The notes: generated from the sequence alone by a model not told the origin. A stretch of 64,000 nucleotides of DNA from Methanobacteriota archaeon (GCA_029547145.1 JAKPPV010000024.1:1-64000), one strand, 5' to 3'; shown: positions 44,502 to 53,789, counted from the stretch's first letter. Made by a program: numbers and translations.

Positions 44502-44519
44502 ATACGAAATATTACGTAT
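44502..44519. promoter_or_regulatory. 18-bp near-palindrome between regulator and protease genes
   Basis: ATACGAAATATTACGTAT is symmetric at 16 of 18 positions, with outer arms ATACG/CGTAT. It lies about 160 nt upstream of the metal regulator and about 26 nt upstream of a TTTATG box (44545-44550) of the protease gene. It could be an operator for either, or an AT-rich promoter element. Confidence 0.4.
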
Positions 44520-44633
44520 CGCGGTCGTGTGGTCGAACCAAATGTTTATGCATTGAAACCTGCATTAGGTAGTGATCGGACCCCGTACACCACCGGGTGG
44601 TGGAGGTCGGTCCCGGCGGAGGCAACGCTTGGC

Positions 44634-47318
44634 ATGATCGCTGGAGGTACCCGTCGACTCCTTCTCTTCGCACTTATCGTCTTTCTCCTCGGTTTCCTCT
44701 TTCCGATCACGGTGGGCGGAGCGAACGTGACGGAGGCACAGTCTTCTGTCGGACTGCTGCCGGTGAGTCACCCCGACGACCGTGAACTGGCCCGCCAGAT
44801 CGCATCCTACGACGCCGCTCCGGAGTATAACCCCGGTCCCCCGGGTTTCCGCGGGGTCGAGGCATCGTTCCGTTCGCACAGTCTCCTCGGGGAGATCGAC
44901 TACGTGCCCTCGGAGAGGAACCAGCAGCCGACGGGCAACTGCTGGGTATGGGCTGGCAACGGTCTTCTCGAGATCGCGCACTCCGTCCAGGACCGGGTCC
45001 GCGAACGGCTCTCCGTCCAGTACGTCGACTCGTTCTATAACGGGGGCGAGGGGCAGTTCTGGGCCGGCAACGGAGGTACCCTTGCCGATCTGATCCGGTT
45101 CTATCGCGGGACCGGACGGGCGATTCCCTGGTCCAACAGAAACGCCTCGTTCCAGGACGGACGGGTCTGGTGCGTCGAGCACAACCGTGCATGGGTTCCC
45201 GCCTCTCAGATCGCGGTCGAGCCGTATTATGCGATCACCAGTATCGAGGAACGTCGGATCCCGACCCGGGGGGTTTCACGTGCGACCGCGATCTCCCGGA
45301 TCCGGACGGTCCTGGATCAGAATCGGGGCGTCTACTTCACCTTCCGCCTTCCGAACGAGGCGGCATGGACCGATTTCAACCGGTTCTGGATGGATCGAGG
45401 GGAGGATGCGGTCTTCAATCTCGCCCCCTACGCCGGTACCGCCTGGGAACCCTGGACCGGAGGCGCTCATTCTGTCCTCTGCGTCGGATACGACGAGGCG
45501 ACCAGGAGCTGGCTAATGCTGAACTCGTGGGGCACCGCACAGGGAAACCGGCCGCACGGCATCTTCCGGGTCAGCTGGGATCTTGATTACAGCGGGACCT
45601 ACCCGTATTCGATCGAGGTGCCGGCGACCGAGTGGGAGACCGTCGAGGTGACCTTCGGGGCGTCCCCGCTCCCCACGCCATCATCCGGTCCGTTCGTGCG
45701 GCACCAGCTTCCTTGTCGCATCGAGGCGGAGGACTACGACCTGGGCGGGGCAAACGTCGCCTACATGGACACCACACCGGGCAACGCGGGGGGGCGGTAC
45801 CGACGCGATGATGTTGATATCGAGATGCTCGGAGACGGTTCCGGGTACGCGGTCGCCTATACCCGGACCGGGGAGTGGCTCCAGTACACGGTCTCTTCCG
45901 GTTCCACGGGAACGTACGACATGCGGGTCCGGGTCTCCTCCCCCTACGAGGGGTCGCTGGTGGAGTTCTCGATCGACGGCCAGACCCTGCCGGCACTGGG
46001 GATCCCCGACACCGGATCTTTCCACTCGTACGCAATCCTCTCGGTCCCGGTCCAGATCTCCGCGGGGGAGCACCAGGTGAGGATGCGGTTCACCGGCGCC
46101 GGGCAGAACTGCGACTACTTCGAGTTCGTCACGCATCCGGACGGGGGCGCCTCGCCTCCAAGCGGCGCGATCCGGGCAGAGTCATCGCCCTCCGGAGCGT
46201 CCGTCCTGCTTGACGGTGTGATCGTCGGGATCACCCCGATGACGATCCGTGACGTGATCCCGGGGGTTCATCGGCTCCAGTTCACCAAGCGCGGGTGGGA
46301 GAGCACGAGCCTCTCCTGTCGCGTGGAAGCCAATCGGACGGTCCAGCTCAACCTCACGCTCGAGCGTCTCGTCCCGACGCCGTTTAAGAACGCAACCCTG
46401 CCCTGCTCGATCGAGGCTGAGCACTTCAACCTGGGTGGCGAGGGGATCGGGTTTCACGACGTGGACTGGTGGAACCTCGGTGGGCAGTTCCGAAACGAGG
46501 GGGTGGACATCGAATCGGCCCCCGGTGAGGGGAACTACAAGGTGGCCTGGATCCGGACGGGGGAATGGCTCGGGTACACGATCCGGGTCCCTGATCCCGG
46601 GCGGTACCGCCTGGCCCTGATCGGCTGCGCCCTCGACGACGGTGCGTCGGTCACGCTGGAGCTCGACGGGAATCCGGGCCCGGTTCTCCACCTCCCCTGG
46701 AGCCGGGATTACGACCGGTTCGGCAGGATCGAGACCGAGCTGGATCTCCCCGGAGGTGTGCATGTCCTCCGGCTCACGTTCGCCGGTCGCCAGAACCTGG
46801 ACCGGATCGACCTGGCGCTCGCCGGGCAGCACCCAACCCCGATCACGACTCCGACCCCCCACCCGGTGGTGGCGACGCACCTGCCGGCGAGGATCCAGGC
46901 GGAGGATTACGACGCCGGTCCTGATGGGGTGACCCACCACGACACGACTCCGGGAAACGGCGGGGGTGTCTACCGGAACGACTCGGTGGATATCCTGACC
47001 CCCTCACCCGGTGCAAGTCCGGTGGTCTCCTCCACGGGGGACGGGGAGTGGCTCCGGTACACGGTCCTGGTCGACTCCCCGACCCTCTTCCGCTGCACCT
47101 TCCGGCTGGCAGGCACCGGTCTTCCCGCCTCTCTCTCCCTGGCGGTGGACGACGAACCCCGGGTCCAGGTGACCGCTCCGTTGAACGGGACGGCGACCGG
47201 GTTCTCCACCCATACCCGGACCGTCGGCCTCTCTCCGGGCATCCACCAGCTGAATCTCTCGTTTAACGGTAATCTCTCGATCGATTACCTGGATTTTCAG
47301 CTGCCGTATACCCGCTGA
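44634..47318 (+). CDS. Exported papain-family (C1) peptidase with CBM6-like and PEGA modules
   Basis: From the ATG at 44634 the product has 894 aa; the frame is open further upstream but the signal peptide begins here (RRLLLFALIVFLLGF). The catalytic domain (about 60-330) shows Cys103 in QQPTGNCWVWAGN, His279 in GGAHSVLCVGY and Asn297 in MLNSWG, the C1A triad order. There follow a CBM6-like module starting near 358, a PEGA domain (about 510-580, SSPSGASVLLDG) and two further CBM6-like modules near 600 and 750. Each CBM opens with an IEAEDYD or IEAEHFN-type block. It probably degrades or processes surface or particulate substrate; no anchor is seen. Confidence 0.87.
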   Translation: MIAGGTRRLLLFALIVFLLGFLFPITVGGANVTEAQSSVGLLPVSHPDDRELARQIASYDAAPEYNPGPPGFRGVEASFRSHSLLGEIDYVPSERNQQPTGNCWVWAGNGLLEIAHSVQDRVRERLSVQYVDSFYNGGEGQFWAGNGGTLADLIRFYRGTGRAIPWSNRNASFQDGRVWCVEHNRAWVPASQIAVEPYYAITSIEERRIPTRGVSRATAISRIRTVLDQNRGVYFTFRLPNEAAWTDFNRFWMDRGEDAVFNLAPYAGTAWEPWTGGAHSVLCVGYDEATRSWLMLNSWGTAQGNRPHGIFRVSWDLDYSGTYPYSIEVPATEWETVEVTFGASPLPTPSSGPFVRHQLPCRIEAEDYDLGGANVAYMDTTPGNAGGRYRRDDVDIEMLGDGSGYAVAYTRTGEWLQYTVSSGSTGTYDMRVRVSSPYEGSLVEFSIDGQTLPALGIPDTGSFHSYAILSVPVQISAGEHQVRMRFTGAGQNCDYFEFVTHPDGGASPPSGAIRAESSPSGASVLLDGVIVGITPMTIRDVIPGVHRLQFTKRGWESTSLSCRVEANRTVQLNLTLERLVPTPFKNATLPCSIEAEHFNLGGEGIGFHDVDWWNLGGQFRNEGVDIESAPGEGNYKVAWIRTGEWLGYTIRVPDPGRYRLALIGCALDDGASVTLELDGNPGPVLHLPWSRDYDRFGRIETELDLPGGVHVLRLTFAGRQNLDRIDLALAGQHPTPITTPTPHPVVATHLPARIQAEDYDAGPDGVTHHDTTPGNGGGVYRNDSVDILTPSPGASPVVSSTGDGEWLRYTVLVDSPTLFRCTFRLAGTGLPASLSLAVDDEPRVQVTAPLNGTATGFSTHTRTVGLSPGIHQLNLSFNGNLSIDYLDFQLPYTR

Positions 47319-47336
47319 AGGGGGCGGAATCCCGGT

Positions 47337-48692
47337 TCATCGCCGGTCGACCAGCCGTTTCGGTCGTCCCTTGATCTGGTGAAGTTCAAGGCCCCCGGGA
47401 CCGGTGAAGGAGAAGACGACCCTGAACTCTCCGCTTGCGTACGCGGATGCCAGGGCACGGTTGTTCGAGAGGAGGGTGTGGAGGATCCGTTCGCTGATCC
47501 CCTCCCGGTCACAGGCGGGGCTGTGCCGGCACTCCAGGCCGATCCGCAACACCGCCCCGCGGTCCCCCTCCGCATACAGGAAGGCCTCGTACTCCCCGTT
47601 CAGCTCGGCGAGGTTCTCGGGTGCGAATACGCCCCGTTCGATCTCGATCCGGTCGAGGTGGGCATGGCCGATCTGGACGATGTCGCTCTCGCGGCCCGGC
47701 GGGCGAATCCGGAGGTGGGTGCGTCCGCAGGCACACCGTTCGCGGGAGACGATCGTGGTGACGTCCTCGCTGTCATAGTTCAGAAGCACCATCCCGCTCC
47801 GCTCTCCGACCGGCAGGAGATGGGAGAGGACGATGCGGCCCTGACGACCATCGGGCACGAACTCCCGGAGATCCGGGTCGTAGAGGTCCAGGTGGACCAG
47901 GTCCTCGGGGACGTGCAGGCCATTCTGCTCCCTGCACTCCCCGCACATCGTCCCCTCGGTTGAACCGTAGGTGTTGTACACGGGGCAACCGTATCGCTCG
48001 ACCAGGTGGGCGCGTGCCTCCTCGGCGAACGCCTCGCCCCCGACGATCAGCCGCAGAAGTCCGGACTCGCGGGGATCGATCCCTTCGGCTTCGAGCCGAT
48101 CCGCGAGCCGGAGTAACTTGAAGACCGATCCGACGATCGCGGTCGGCCGGTAACTTGTGATCACCCGGATCGGGAAGGTGCACTTTCCCGTGGGGATGAT
48201 CGTCATCCGCAACCGGCGGGCGGCAAGGGTCATCGTGTTCCCTCCGACGTTCATCCCGTACGAGGTGCAGACGACGAGACGATCGCCGTGTCCGAGTCCC
48301 TGGCTCGCGAATGCCCGTGCGTACTTCTCGGCATAGCGCCCCCAGTCCTCCCACATCAGGAAGAAAGCCTTCGGGACTCCCGTGGTGCCACTCGTCTCAT
48401 GGATCGTGAAGATCTCTTCGAGTGGCGCCGAAAGGAATCCGAACTCCGCCGTCTCGGGCGGTTGACTGGCGCGGATCGTCCTGCCTGACAGGATCGGCAG
48501 TTCGAGGAGATCCTCGTGGGTCCTGATATCGGATGCCCTGACGCCGTGCGATGCAAACCAGTGGCGATAGAACCGTGAGTGCTCCTCAGCATAACGGACG
48601 GTATACCGGATTCGCTCCTCGGAGAGGGCGTCCAGGTCGCCCCGATCCATCGTCTCGATCTCAGGCCTCCATATCCCGTTCTGCGCCGCCAT
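47337..48692 (-). CDS. Coenzyme F390 synthetase / phenylacetate-CoA ligase family
   Basis: The 451-aa product is an AMP-forming ligase. The ATP loop is IHETSGTTGVPKAF (97-110), with the conserved VYNTYGSTEGTMCGEC and hinge LNYDSEDVT. In methanogens this subgroup adenylylates coenzyme F420 to F390 under oxidative stress. The TMCGECREQNGLH block is common to that subgroup and phenylacetate-CoA ligases, so the exact substrate is inferred. Convergent with the protease gene. Length is normal for the family. Confidence 0.86.
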   Translation of the reverse strand: MAAQNGIWRPEIETMDRGDLDALSEERIRYTVRYAEEHSRFYRHWFASHGVRASDIRTHEDLLELPILSGRTIRASQPPETAEFGFLSAPLEEIFTIHETSGTTGVPKAFFLMWEDWGRYAEKYARAFASQGLGHGDRLVVCTSYGMNVGGNTMTLAARRLRMTIIPTGKCTFPIRVITSYRPTAIVGSVFKLLRLADRLEAEGIDPRESGLLRLIVGGEAFAEEARAHLVERYGCPVYNTYGSTEGTMCGECREQNGLHVPEDLVHLDLYDPDLREFVPDGRQGRIVLSHLLPVGERSGMVLLNYDSEDVTTIVSRERCACGRTHLRIRPPGRESDIVQIGHAHLDRIEIERGVFAPENLAELNGEYEAFLYAEGDRGAVLRIGLECRHSPACDREGISERILHTLLSNNRALASAYASGEFRVVFSFTGPGGLELHQIKGRPKRLVDRR

Positions 48693-48809
48693 GGTGGTGG
48701 ATGGGCGGAGGAGGGAGATAAAACCGATCCGACCGTGCTGCAGCCCCCGGATACCGTATCTTTTTTATGGATGTCCGATCCATGTCTTAGAGCGCAATAC
48801 GCGATGCGT

Positions 48810-48881
48810 GCGCGGATAGTGTAGTGGTCATCACTAGGCGTTGCCAACGCCTAAACCCGGGTTCGAGTCCCGGTCCGCGCA
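48810..48881 (+). tRNA. tRNA-Gly (GCC)
   Basis: The 72-nt sequence folds as a cloverleaf. The 7-bp acceptor is GCGCGGA/TCCGCGC, the D arm is GTGT...TCAC-like, the anticodon stem is AGGCG/CGCCT with loop TTGCCAA (anticodon GCC), and the T arm is CCGGG-TTCGAGT-CCCGG. The discriminator is A, and CCA is not encoded. There is no intron. It stands alone, downstream of an AT-poor leader. Confidence 0.95.
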
Positions 48882-49252
48882 TCTTTATTTGTGGTCGGAG
48901 TCGCACCCGTCAGGCATGGATATGTGGCCGACACCACTGTGCGCGTGAAATTTACGCAGATACCAAAACCGCAACCGTATCCGGGCGGTGCGACGATGGC
49001 ACCCCACGGACGACTCTTTGGCCTTCCCTTCCGGTGAACACGGGGAGCATGCGCTGAAGGATGCGCTCACCATCCCGCTCGACTCGTATTGGGCCTGTTT
49101 TCACCCTGTCGGTGGACTGTTTCTCCCAGGGCAGGCTGACAGGTCGATGGTGACGATTCCCGTCCCGAGCGGGAACCGTCGTGCCGGGAGTGGAGCGGGC
49201 CTGTTCCGGTTCGTTGGCTTCGGTCTGATCTTCCGCCGCCCGGGGGAATGCC
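48882..49252. other. Intergenic region after tRNA
   Basis: This 371-base gap begins with ATCTTTATTTG, a possible terminator. A 118-codon plus-strand frame runs through it and into the archaemetzincin gene, but it lacks protein-like features. Nothing else is identified. Confidence 0.45.
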
Positions 49253-49786
49253 TCAGGCTCCTATCCGGAGTCGTGCGGTACACGCGGGGCAGACCATCTT
49301 CCGCTTCCGGTCGAGTTCATCGAACGAATGGGGGGCGAACATGACGCACTCCCGATCCGGGCAGTGCGGGAGTCCGAGCAGGTGACCGATCTCGTGGGCC
49401 CCTTCCTTCGCGATCCGGTCCACCAGGTCGTCCTCGCACGGTCGCCGGCCGTAGAACTCGTTGGTAAGCCTTGCCGTCGACACGATCGCCGTCCCGAACC
49501 CCGGATGTGCAAGACCGTAGACGAACTCCTCGCGCTGGACAAAAATATCGTCAGGGATGACCAGGAGGAGCGGGTTGCATCCTCCCCGGCGCCTTCGGAC
49601 CGCATCGAGCCGGGAGAGAAGGACCTCTGCGTTGTACTGGCGGCGGACCAGGTCGAAACCGGTCAGCATCAGGCGATCGGTCCCGAGGAGTGCGCCGTCG
49701 ACCCCCAGGATCCCCTCGATCGCCCGCTGGACCGGCAGCTGGAGTCCGGGCGGTGAGCGGTGATCCCAATAGAGGGTAAAACGCAT
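49253..49786 (-). CDS. amzA: Archaemetzincin metalloprotease
   Basis: The 177-aa product contains the archaemetzincin signature HEIGHLLGLPHC at 131-142 (zinc His131, His135, His141; catalytic Glu132). A four-cysteine structural zinc site follows: Cys142, Cys147, and the CPAC pair Cys166/Cys169. Archaemetzincins are small metzincin peptidases of unknown substrate, widespread in archaea. The start is ATG 49786, only 13 nt from the divergent UPF0146 gene, so any promoter must overlap. Confidence 0.92.
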   Translation of the reverse strand: MRFTLYWDHRSPPGLQLPVQRAIEGILGVDGALLGTDRLMLTGFDLVRRQYNAEVLLSRLDAVRRRRGGCNPLLLVIPDDIFVQREEFVYGLAHPGFGTAIVSTARLTNEFYGRRPCEDDLVDRIAKEGAHEIGHLLGLPHCPDRECVMFAPHSFDELDRKRKMVCPACTARLRIGA

Positions 49787-49799
49787 AGCATACGGTACG

Positions 49800-50219
49800 A
49801 TGGGAGGGACCATTAAACGTATCGAGCGGGCGGTGGGCGCATACGTCGGGGCCCGGTATCGCGACGTGGTCGAGGTCGGGATCGGAAATAACTTCACCGC
49901 GGCGGAGGTGATCTCCGCCGCTGGTGCACGCGTCCGGGCGGTCGACATCCGGCCCGTTGAGGGCGGTCCGATCCCCGTGATCCGGGACGACATCTTCTCT
50001 CCCTCCCTCTCCCTGTACCGGGGCGCCGACCTGGTCCTGGCGATCCGTCCGGGGATCGAGATGGTCCCGTTCCTCATCGCACTGGCCCGGAGGTGCGACT
50101 GTGACCTCCTCGTCTACCATCTCGGTGACGAGGTCTACCTCCACGGGGGGGAGCGGATCCCCGTCGCGGGGGCGGTCCTTCACCGGTATCACCGTGCCGG
50201 GGAGTTAAAAAAGGGTTGA
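49800..50219 (+). CDS. UPF0146 family protein
   Basis: The 139-aa product matches UPF0146, an archaeal family of unknown function with a methyltransferase-like alpha/beta fold. VVEVGIGNNFTAAEVISAAG sits in the place of motif I and VRAVDIRP follows. The family lacks a demonstrated activity. It overlaps the end of the convergent rfcL by 15 nt, and its 5' end lies 13 nt from amzA, so the region is compact. Confidence 0.85.
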   Translation: MGGTIKRIERAVGAYVGARYRDVVEVGIGNNFTAAEVISAAGARVRAVDIRPVEGGPIPVIRDDIFSPSLSLYRGADLVLAIRPGIEMVPFLIALARRCDCDLLVYHLGDEVYLHGGERIPVAGAVLHRYHRAGELKKG

Positions 50220-51539
50220 CTGTGACCGGTCTGGTGCTCGGGGTGGTTCCGCACTTTCCTCCCGCTCCTTCTTCGGGCGCTTCTTCGGCTGCTCCGCCTT
50301 CTCCAGTTCCTTCCGTTCCCGGGTGATCTCTCCGATCACCTCCTCGACCCGACGCCGGTCGGGGAGGAGGTACCCCAGCTCGTCGGCATCGAGACAGAGC
50401 GCCCGTGCAACCGGTCCGGGATTGAGCGAGATCAGGTCGGCGGCCGCCTGCAGGTAGTATTCGCGGAGCTCGCTCCGCGAGACGCCCATCCAGGCCCCCA
50501 TCTTCCGGAAGAGGGAGAGCCGTGCCGCTCTCCTGCGGCGTGCCTGGGAGATGCGCCCCCATCGGGCGGGGGGCACGATCCGGCCCCTCACGCCCATACC
50601 TCCGGCAGCGTCTGCGGTCCCGAGCACTGCGAGGGCGGTGGCATACCGCCAGAGCGCGTAGTGTTGCCTCCGGTAGGTGCGCGCGAGTGCGAGGTCCGCA
50701 GCGGCGAGTGCGGGGTACGCCGCGCAGCGGTTCTCGACCGGGAGCTGGTCCAGGCCCGCCTCGAGCCACTGGAGGATCGTTTCGGGCTTATCCTCAACCT
50801 CCCAGGCGAGGCGCATCAACTCCTCGTCGGAGCGCCCCCCGAGAACCGCGCCGACCAGCTCGAAGATGGTTGCGCGTTCGTCTTTCTGCGATGTCCGGAC
50901 CGAGATACCGTTCACCTCGCTCCGGCCGATCGCGGCAGCCTCCAGCATGTTCACCGCCGACCGCATGTCCCCGTTTGCACGATCGGCCACCAGGCGGAGC
51001 GCCTCGTCGCTGCACCTGATCCTCTCCGCGGCGCAGATCTCGCGCAGTCTCGGCACGATCGAACGGGCCATGAGGGCCCGGAACTGCACGGGCTCGGTCC
51101 GGGACTTCAATTCACCTGGCACTTCGTGGAGGTCGTTCGCGATGAGGAGGATCGGCTGGCGGGCGGTCCTGATCAGCTCGAGGATCGCCCTGGCTCCACC
51201 ACGGTCCGCGTTTCCCTGGAGATTGTCCGCTTCATCCAGGATGATCAGCCGGCGCTCGTCTCCGAAGAGGCTGCCCGAGAGCGCCGACTGGCGGGCCACA
51301 CGGTCGATCTCCGCCTTGGTCCGCTGGTCCGAGGCGTTCAGTTCGGTCACCTCCCAGCCCATGTCCCGGGCCAGGGCATGGGCGGCGGATGTCTTCCCCG
51401 TTCCCGGTTTCCCGTAGAGCAGGAGCGGGCGGACTCCGGGGCGCCAGTTCCGCGCCCAGTCGAGCAGCTGCCGGATTGCAGGGCCGTTCCCGACGAGGTC
51501 GCCGATCCGCCCGGGTCGATACCGTTCCGCCCAGTCCAT
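50205..51539 (-). CDS. rfcL: Replication factor C large subunit
   Basis: RfcL with RfcS loads the PCNA sliding clamp. The 444-aa product begins MDWAERYRPG and carries Walker A LLLYGKPGTGKTSAAH (39-54), Walker B RLIILDEADNLQG and the sensor arginine region RDICAAERIRCSDEALRLV. The C-terminal helical collar is followed by a charged tail that ends in QSTLF, a compact PCNA-interacting peptide. A TTTTATTTG box 27 nt before the ATG suggests a leaderless transcript. PolB is encoded elsewhere in the window. Confidence 0.94.
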   Translation of the reverse strand: MDWAERYRPGRIGDLVGNGPAIRQLLDWARNWRPGVRPLLLYGKPGTGKTSAAHALARDMGWEVTELNASDQRTKAEIDRVARQSALSGSLFGDERRLIILDEADNLQGNADRGGARAILELIRTARQPILLIANDLHEVPGELKSRTEPVQFRALMARSIVPRLREICAAERIRCSDEALRLVADRANGDMRSAVNMLEAAAIGRSEVNGISVRTSQKDERATIFELVGAVLGGRSDEELMRLAWEVEDKPETILQWLEAGLDQLPVENRCAAYPALAAADLALARTYRRQHYALWRYATALAVLGTADAAGGMGVRGRIVPPARWGRISQARRRRAARLSLFRKMGAWMGVSRSELREYYLQAAADLISLNPGPVARALCLDADELGYLLPDRRRVEEVIGEITRERKELEKAEQPKKRPKKEREESAEPPRAPDRSQSTLF

Positions 51540-51561
51540 ACCTAGAGATCGGGTCGGAAAT

Positions 51562-51570
51562 CAAATAAAA
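51562..51570. promoter_or_regulatory. Shared TATA-like element between rfcL and marker 2
   Basis: AAATAAAATAT reads as TATA-like on both strands. On the minus strand it is about 27 nt from the rfcL ATG. On the plus strand it is at most 17 nt from the ATG at 51579, but well spaced for a start at the GTG 51624. Confidence 0.45.
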
Positions 51571-51578
51571 TATCAGCT

Positions 51579-52631
51579 ATGAGGCACGAAAGCTTCAGAA
51601 GAAACAGGGAAGTTGGTCAAGCCGTGGAGAGATCGCAGCCGACAGCGTTCATCGCAGAACGGATTCGGGACTACGAGGGGGTCAGGCGGAAGCATGCGAT
51701 CGGCGAGCTGGTCCGGGCCTTCTCGATGGATGCGCCGGACGTCCTGGCCGACTTCGGCGAGGATGCCGCCGTCATTCGGAGCGGGGACCAGGCGCTCCTG
51801 CTGGCGGCGGATGGTATCTGGTCGAGACTGATGGAGGCAGACCCCTACTGGGCCGGGTACTGCGCCGTGCTCGTGAACATCCACGACATCGCGGCGATGG
51901 GAGGACGCCCACTCGCGATGGTCGACGTCCTCTCCATCGCTGACCGGGGGATCTGTGACCGGGTGCTCGCCGGAATGCGGGATGCCTCGCGCCAGTTCGG
52001 GGTGCCGATCGTCGGGGGTCATCTCCACCCCGATACTCCCTATTCGGTGATCGATGTGGCGATCCTCGGGGTTGCCCGCGTGGACTCTGTGATCTACAGC
52101 CACACCGCACGCGAGGGTGACCGGGTGGTCGTCGGCATCGACCTCGACGGCCGGATCCACCCCTCTTGCATCCTGAACTGGGACTCCGTCACGATGAAGT
52201 CCGATCAGGTGGTTCGGGCTCAGATAGACTGCCTTCGCGGTTTGGGCGAGGACCACCTGGTCTCGGCCGGAAAGGATATCTCTAACCCCGGGATCATCGG
52301 TTCGCTCGGCATGCTCCTCGAGGTGAGCAGGACGGGGGCGGTGATCGACCTGGACCTGGTCCCCCGTCCCGATCTCCAGGCCCTGGGGATCAACCTCGAC
52401 CTCTGGTTGCGGATGTATCCCGGCATGGGATTCGTCCTGACGGTACCGCCGGAATCGGTCGCAGAGGTCTGCTCGCGTTTTGAAGCGGTCGGAATGACCG
52501 CGGCGGAGATCGGCACGGTAGACACCACGCGGCGACTCTCGATCCGATCCTCCGAAGGGGAGGTGGTGGTCTTCGACCTCGCAGACGACGGGATCATGCG
52601 GTTGGTCACATGCCGGGACAAAAAGGCCTGA
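51579..52631 (+). CDS. Methanogenesis marker protein 2 (AIR synthase-like)
   Basis: The 350-aa product matches methanogenesis marker 2, an AIR synthase / PurM-like ATP-binding fold. FGEDAAVIRSG and LAADGIWS form the N-terminal domain, with GGHLHPDTPYSVIDVA and NPGIIGSLGMLLEV later. The exact role is unknown; the family is confined to methanogens and relatives. The frame is open from ATG 51579, but a GTG at 51624 (after AGGGAAG) is a good alternative start. It overlaps marker 4 by 22 nt. Confidence 0.88.
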   Translation: MRHESFRRNREVGQAVERSQPTAFIAERIRDYEGVRRKHAIGELVRAFSMDAPDVLADFGEDAAVIRSGDQALLLAADGIWSRLMEADPYWAGYCAVLVNIHDIAAMGGRPLAMVDVLSIADRGICDRVLAGMRDASRQFGVPIVGGHLHPDTPYSVIDVAILGVARVDSVIYSHTAREGDRVVVGIDLDGRIHPSCILNWDSVTMKSDQVVRAQIDCLRGLGEDHLVSAGKDISNPGIIGSLGMLLEVSRTGAVIDLDLVPRPDLQALGINLDLWLRMYPGMGFVLTVPPESVAEVCSRFEAVGMTAAEIGTVDTTRRLSIRSSEGEVVVFDLADDGIMRLVTCRDKKA

Positions 52632-53401
52632 TCCTCGGGATCGGCGTCTCCTCCGCCGATCATATCCCCGGGATGCGGCGTGCGGCTGCAACGCTCGGTC
52701 CTGGGACAACGGTCCGGATCTACGGTCCGGAGACGCTGCAGGATGACGGTGTACCGGATCTTATCCTTGTACCCGATCCGGCGGCAGCGCTCATCGGAGA
52801 CCTCGTCCACCGAACTATCGATGGTGCCGTCCGCGGGACGCTGGCGGCCAGTCACACCCTGCGCCTCCTCCGCGATGCCGTCGGTGCCGATCATCTCGAA
52901 CGGGTGGCGCTCCTCGAGACAGCCGGCGGACGGCTCTTCTTCCTTGCCCCTGTCGGGGTGGACGAAGGATGGACGGTAAAGGAGAAGGTGGCGTTGATAC
53001 GGCGCGGGCGCGAACTGGTGCGGTTCTTCGGCCTGCCGGATCGGGTGGGCGTCCTCTCCGGGGGCCGGCTCGGCGATCTGGGCCGGCACCCGGCTGTCGA
53101 CCGTTCGATGGCCGACGCGGAACTCGCTGCACGACTCGGCGAGGGCGTCCATTGCGAGATCCTGATCGAGGACGCAGTCGGGGAATGCGGACTGGTGATC
53201 GCGCCCGACGGTATCGCCGGGAACCTGATCTTCCGCACCCTCGCCTATCTCGGGGGCGGAAAAGGGCATGGAGCGCCCGTAACGAATATCGAACCCGTTT
53301 TCGTCGATACTTCGCGCGCTTCGGACGATTATTCGTACGCGCTCAGGCTGGCGATTGCACTGGTCCGGGAGAGAAAAGAGCGATATCCAGGTTCAAATTA
53401 A
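52610..53401 (+). CDS. Methanogenesis marker protein 4 (MtxX-related)
   Basis: The 263-aa product matches marker 4, a phosphotransacetylase-like (MtxX) family restricted to methanogens. Conserved parts include LGIGVSSADHIPGMRRAA, the GAVRGTLAASHTL block, VGVLSGGRLGDLGRHP and LVIAPDGIAGNLIFRTLAYLGGGKGHGAP. Its function is not established. It is translationally coupled to marker 2 through a 22-nt overlap. Confidence 0.87.
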   Translation: MPGQKGLILGIGVSSADHIPGMRRAAATLGPGTTVRIYGPETLQDDGVPDLILVPDPAAALIGDLVHRTIDGAVRGTLAASHTLRLLRDAVGADHLERVALLETAGGRLFFLAPVGVDEGWTVKEKVALIRRGRELVRFFGLPDRVGVLSGGRLGDLGRHPAVDRSMADAELAARLGEGVHCEILIEDAVGECGLVIAPDGIAGNLIFRTLAYLGGGKGHGAPVTNIEPVFVDTSRASDDYSYALRLAIALVRERKERYPGSN

Positions 53402-53531
53402 AAATTCAACCGAATTCCTATGATTTTATTCGTACCGATCCTCTCTCATCCAGTATCCTCCGCGATCGGTTCAAAGAGTCAGAATCCCCCGCCGTTGTTG
53501 GATTCAGGCAATATTCTGCCGGATTAACTCG

Positions 53532-53543
53532 AAATATTTAAAT
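53532..53543 (+). promoter_or_regulatory. TATA box of histone gene
   Basis: AAATATTTAAAT is a strong archaeal TATA element 45 nt before the ATG. It predicts a 20-nt leader that contains GAGGTTG as ribosome site. Confidence 0.65.
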
Positions 53544-53582
53544 CTCGACCAGCATATCTCTTTCTTGAGGTTGAACAGCATC

Positions 53583-53789
53583 ATGGCTGATTTACCGATT
53601 GCTGCAGTTGTTCGTATTGCAAAGAAGAGTGGTGCCGAACGCGTCGGGAGTGATGCGGCGGCCGCGATCGTGGCGAAGGCGGAGGCCTATATCGGGAGCC
53701 TGACGAAGGAGGCGAACCGCCTCGCGCAGCACGCGGGCCGGAAGACCATCAAGGAAGAGGATGTTGAACTCGCGGCCAAGTCCGCATAA
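53583..53789 (+). CDS. Archaeal histone (HMf-like)
   Basis: The 68-aa product is a single histone fold. LPIAAVVRIAKKSGAERVGSD is alpha-1 with its loop, DAAAAIVAKAEAYIGSLTKEANRLAQHAGR is the long central helix and IKEEDVELAAKSA is the last helix. It should wrap DNA as dimers and longer assemblies. It stands alone between two unrelated units. Strong promoter and small size suggest high expression. Confidence 0.95.
   Translation: MADLPIAAVVRIAKKSGAERVGSDAAAAIVAKAEAYIGSLTKEANRLAQHAGRKTIKEEDVELAAKSA

Noticed and set aside
48988-49344. 118-codon frame after the tRNA gene
   Set aside because: Overlaps the 3' end of the archaemetzincin gene and has no coding features.
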